64,000 bases of DNA, from contig NZ_JAGHZS010000001.1 in assembly GCF_017745275.1 (NCBI RefSeq), positions 558,001 to 622,000 of the forward strand, in the 5' to 3' direction. This DNA is from Chitinophaga sp. (GTDB lineage Bacteria; Bacteroidota; Bacteroidia; Chitinophagales; Chitinophagaceae). The notes beneath the pieces are model-generated. The model searched no databases and was not told the origin of the DNA. It saw only the letters and a list, made by a program, of their open reading frames with translations. The stretch's first letter is position 1. Each line of letters opens with the position of its first letter. Below, piece after piece: positions 62,334 through 64,000 of the stretch. The translations under genes were made by a program, and so were the position numbers.

Positions 62334-63278
62334 ATGATGAAAAGACCCATTCTGTACATTCCACTCAGCCTGGCGCTGTTCACTACTGTGCTGTCATGTA
62401 ACAATACCGGGAAACCAGCCACCACCGCCTATGAAGAGAAATCAGCTTCCTCGGCGAATGATGTTATTGAATACACTAATCTCATCGTAGACCTCTCTAA
62501 CAAAAACACGGGTTATGTAGTGCGCCTGGTAAAAAATGCAGACCGTGCCGCGGACGCGTTCAAAACAAAACCTACGTTTGCTTCCCTGGCCGGCATCATT
62601 AAACCTATCATGATACCGATGATTCGTCATGGTAAAATTACCGCGGATAAACCCGTAGATGCCCTGAACAAAGAAGATCAAACCTTCTTCAAAGAAAAAG
62701 TAGCCGCTTTCAACGGTTCTTTTGAAAAGCTGAAAACCACCTACGACAAACTGGACGACTACCTGAAAGCCCAGGACTACAAAGACGATAAAGGTGCAAA
62801 AGGTATTGCCCTGGCTGATTCTATCCGTAACGATGCACAAGCCTTTTTTGAGATAAAAGAAGTGCTGATGAAAAGGGTAAGAGAAGTGGCAGATGCTAGC
62901 GAAATCATCGTTCTCAAAGATAGCCCGCTGAAAGATTATATCGTGGCCATGAAAGCAGATATGCAATCTGTCCGCAACTTTATTGATCAACTGGAAAAAG
63001 GCGGGGAGGATTTTAACAAAATCAGCGCTGCTGCACAAACTGCCTACGAAACACTGGAAAAAGACCAGGCCGCACATGCAGCGATAGATCCAGCCAAAGC
63101 AGAAGGTAAAGCACCGTACTATAAATCGTTCTACGATAGCTTCCACGACTTCCTGCTGTTGTCGAAGAAAACATTGCGTGATGCCAAAGAAAAAGGCAGG
63201 CTTGGTGACAGTGACCTGGAAAGCCTCGATGGCGCCCTCGATACCATGATAGGAAGATATAACACCTTCACTAACTAA
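62334..63278 (+). CDS. DUF3829 (YiiG-like) lipoprotein
   Basis: A 314-residue lipoprotein: signal peptide MMKRPILYIPLSLALFTTVLSC with the lipobox cysteine at about residue 22. The mature part is helical and rich in Lys, Asp and Ala (YEEKSASSANDVIEYTNLIVD, VAAFNGSFEKLKTTYDKLDDY, LESLDGALDTMIGRYNTF), as in DUF3829 proteins. Function unknown. It has the best promoter in the window and ends in a clear terminator, so it is probably transcribed alone. Confidence 0.8.
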   Translation: MMKRPILYIPLSLALFTTVLSCNNTGKPATTAYEEKSASSANDVIEYTNLIVDLSNKNTGYVVRLVKNADRAADAFKTKPTFASLAGIIKPIMIPMIRHGKITADKPVDALNKEDQTFFKEKVAAFNGSFEKLKTTYDKLDDYLKAQDYKDDKGAKGIALADSIRNDAQAFFEIKEVLMKRVREVADASEIIVLKDSPLKDYIVAMKADMQSVRNFIDQLEKGGEDFNKISAAAQTAYETLEKDQAAHAAIDPAKAEGKAPYYKSFYDSFHDFLLLSKKTLRDAKEKGRLGDSDLESLDGALDTMIGRYNTFTN

Positions 63279-63289
63279 TGATATAAAAA

Positions 63290-63313
63290 ACCGCAGCCAG
63301 GATTGGCTGCGGT
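63290..63313. terminator. Bidirectional intrinsic terminator
   Basis: A perfect 10-bp stem (ACCGCAGCCA / TGGCTGCGGT, 63290-63299 and 63304-63313) with a GGAT loop, between convergent genes. A T-run follows it on the minus strand and a T-rich stretch on the plus strand. Confidence 0.85.
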
Positions 63314-63332
63314 ACTTTTCTTATCCACTCGT

Positions 63333-64000
63333 TTATCGTTGTAAACTCAACTCCGTTTTTGTAGCGAACTGTTGTAACGTTACACTAATCTCTTTCTCCA
63401 ACGCTTCGCCTGTTAATTCCTTCCGGAAAGCTTTCTGTTCCAGCGTCATCATCACTTTATACAGCGGCTCATTATTCACTTTGTGCTGCAGGTTAATCAC
63501 GCTGTTAGCGCCATACACCTTATCCCAGCTTTTACGTACCACTGCCCAGAATGCCTTGTTTTGTTCCCACCATGCTTTCGCTTGTGTACATTTTTTTTCA
63601 TCGGTGCGGTTATACGTATTCAATCCTTTTTCACCTACCAATACCTGGTCTTTTCCATTGGTGCGAATGATCTTGGCATTGTCCTGTTCATGTACAGATC
63701 CTGTAGCCGTGATTTCATGATGATTGGTACGGCGTAGCACGTTATAATCTTTGCGGGTAGTATACTCCCGGCGCGGCAACGGTGCATCGCTGGTAGATTC
63801 CCAGTAGTGGCGGCCATCTGCATGTACCCAGGAAGCAGCACCTTCATAGCGGGGTTCATCATCTACTCCATATACTTTTTGTGTCCACTGCCCTTTTACC
63901 TGTGCAGCAGGCAGCGTCACTTTCTTCCATTCGTTATCCTGGTTATAGGCCAGTAACTGCTGATTTTCATATTGCCAGTCTTCTGTCCAGTGTTTAATCA
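63333..64000 (-). CDS. DUF6607-like protein, 5' end outside the window
   Basis: The frame is open to the end of the window without a start, reading IKHWTEDWQYENQQLL...NEWKKVTLPAAQVKGQWTQKVYG, so the gene is truncated by the window. The visible 222 residues contain VDDEPRYEGAASWVHADGRHYWES, RREYTTRKDYNVLRRTNHHEI and a helical end. This resembles the DUF6607 family of Bacteroidota, which is probably periplasmic; function unknown. An internal GTG at 63920 is not the likely start. Confidence 0.7.
   Translation of the reverse strand, partial: IKHWTEDWQYENQQLLAYNQDNEWKKVTLPAAQVKGQWTQKVYGVDDEPRYEGAASWVHADGRHYWESTSDAPLPRREYTTRKDYNVLRRTNHHEITATGSVHEQDNAKIIRTNGKDQVLVGEKGLNTYNRTDEKKCTQAKAWWEQNKAFWAVVRKSWDKVYGANSVINLQHKVNNEPLYKVMMTLEQKAFRKELTGEALEKEISVTLQQFATKTELSLQR

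Noticed and set aside
1-64000. CRISPR array, prophage, insertion sequence or tRNA
   Set aside because: No regularly spaced repeats, no transposase, integrase or phage structural genes, and no cloverleaf-like sequence was seen on reading both strands.

Overview
The window looks like a chromosomal segment of a Chitinophaga-like member of the Bacteroidota. Evidence: two ECF sigma / FecR / SusC / SusD loci, a type IX secretion C-terminal sorting domain, SusD-type lipoproteins, promoters of the TTTG-N19-TAnnTTTG form without strong Shine-Dalgarno sequences, and a small precursor with a Bacteroidota class I lanthipeptide leader. The species assignment is inference.

Layout. 1-1.0 kb: a probable toxin-antitoxin pair. 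1.2-10.3 kb: housekeeping and transport genes (Kef-type antiporter, aconitase, methyltransferase, metallo-beta-lactamase-fold hydrolase, ClC channel). 10.4-23.3 kb: a nitrate assimilation island. It has two FNR-like regulators with four candidate Fe-S cysteines each, a siroheme-pathway methyltransferase, and a same-strand run nirB, nirD, outer-membrane porin, nitrate/nitrite transporter, a large nitrate reductase fused to its own NAD(P)H/FAD/BFD electron-input module, and a rubredoxin-tailed protein. 23.4-24.9 kb: an MFS transporter and an orphan RiPP precursor. 24.9-44.2 kb: two SusCD-type nutrient uptake loci, both on the minus strand. 44.5-53.4 kb: a secreted T9SS protein, the RtcB-PrfH RNA/ribosome repair pair, a TetR-ABC1 kinase pair, and a fatty acid desaturase divergent from a LytS/LytTR two-component system. 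53.5-58.8 kb: a TonB-dependent receptor, twin metallophosphatases, a prolyl-4-hydroxylase-like oxygenase and a Nudix-type regulator. 58.9-61.3 kb: an arabinose-isomerase-like enzyme with an AraC regulator. 61.5-64.0 kb: a Rossmann-fold protein, a DUF3829 lipoprotein and a gene cut by the window end.

How the genes work together. In the nitrate island, substrate would cross the outer membrane through the porin and the inner membrane through the NarK-type carrier. The fused reductase would make nitrite and NirBD would make ammonium, with siroheme supplied through CobA. In the two Sus loci, substrate binding at the surface would signal through FecR to the ECF factor, which would transcribe susCD.

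Most notable non-genic signals: (i) a family of very long perfect hairpins (42 and 43 bp arms built from 7-mers) in two unrelated convergent gene gaps, with seven paired changes; (ii) 9-bp direct repeats 21 bp apart in front of the LytS/LytTR operon and in front of the isomerase, matching the site geometry of the LytTR and AraC regulators encoded next to them; (iii) a duplicated promoter-like block in front of susC; (iv) a 16-bp perfect palindrome between a TetR gene and rtcB. No tRNA, rRNA, CRISPR array, insertion sequence or prophage was seen.
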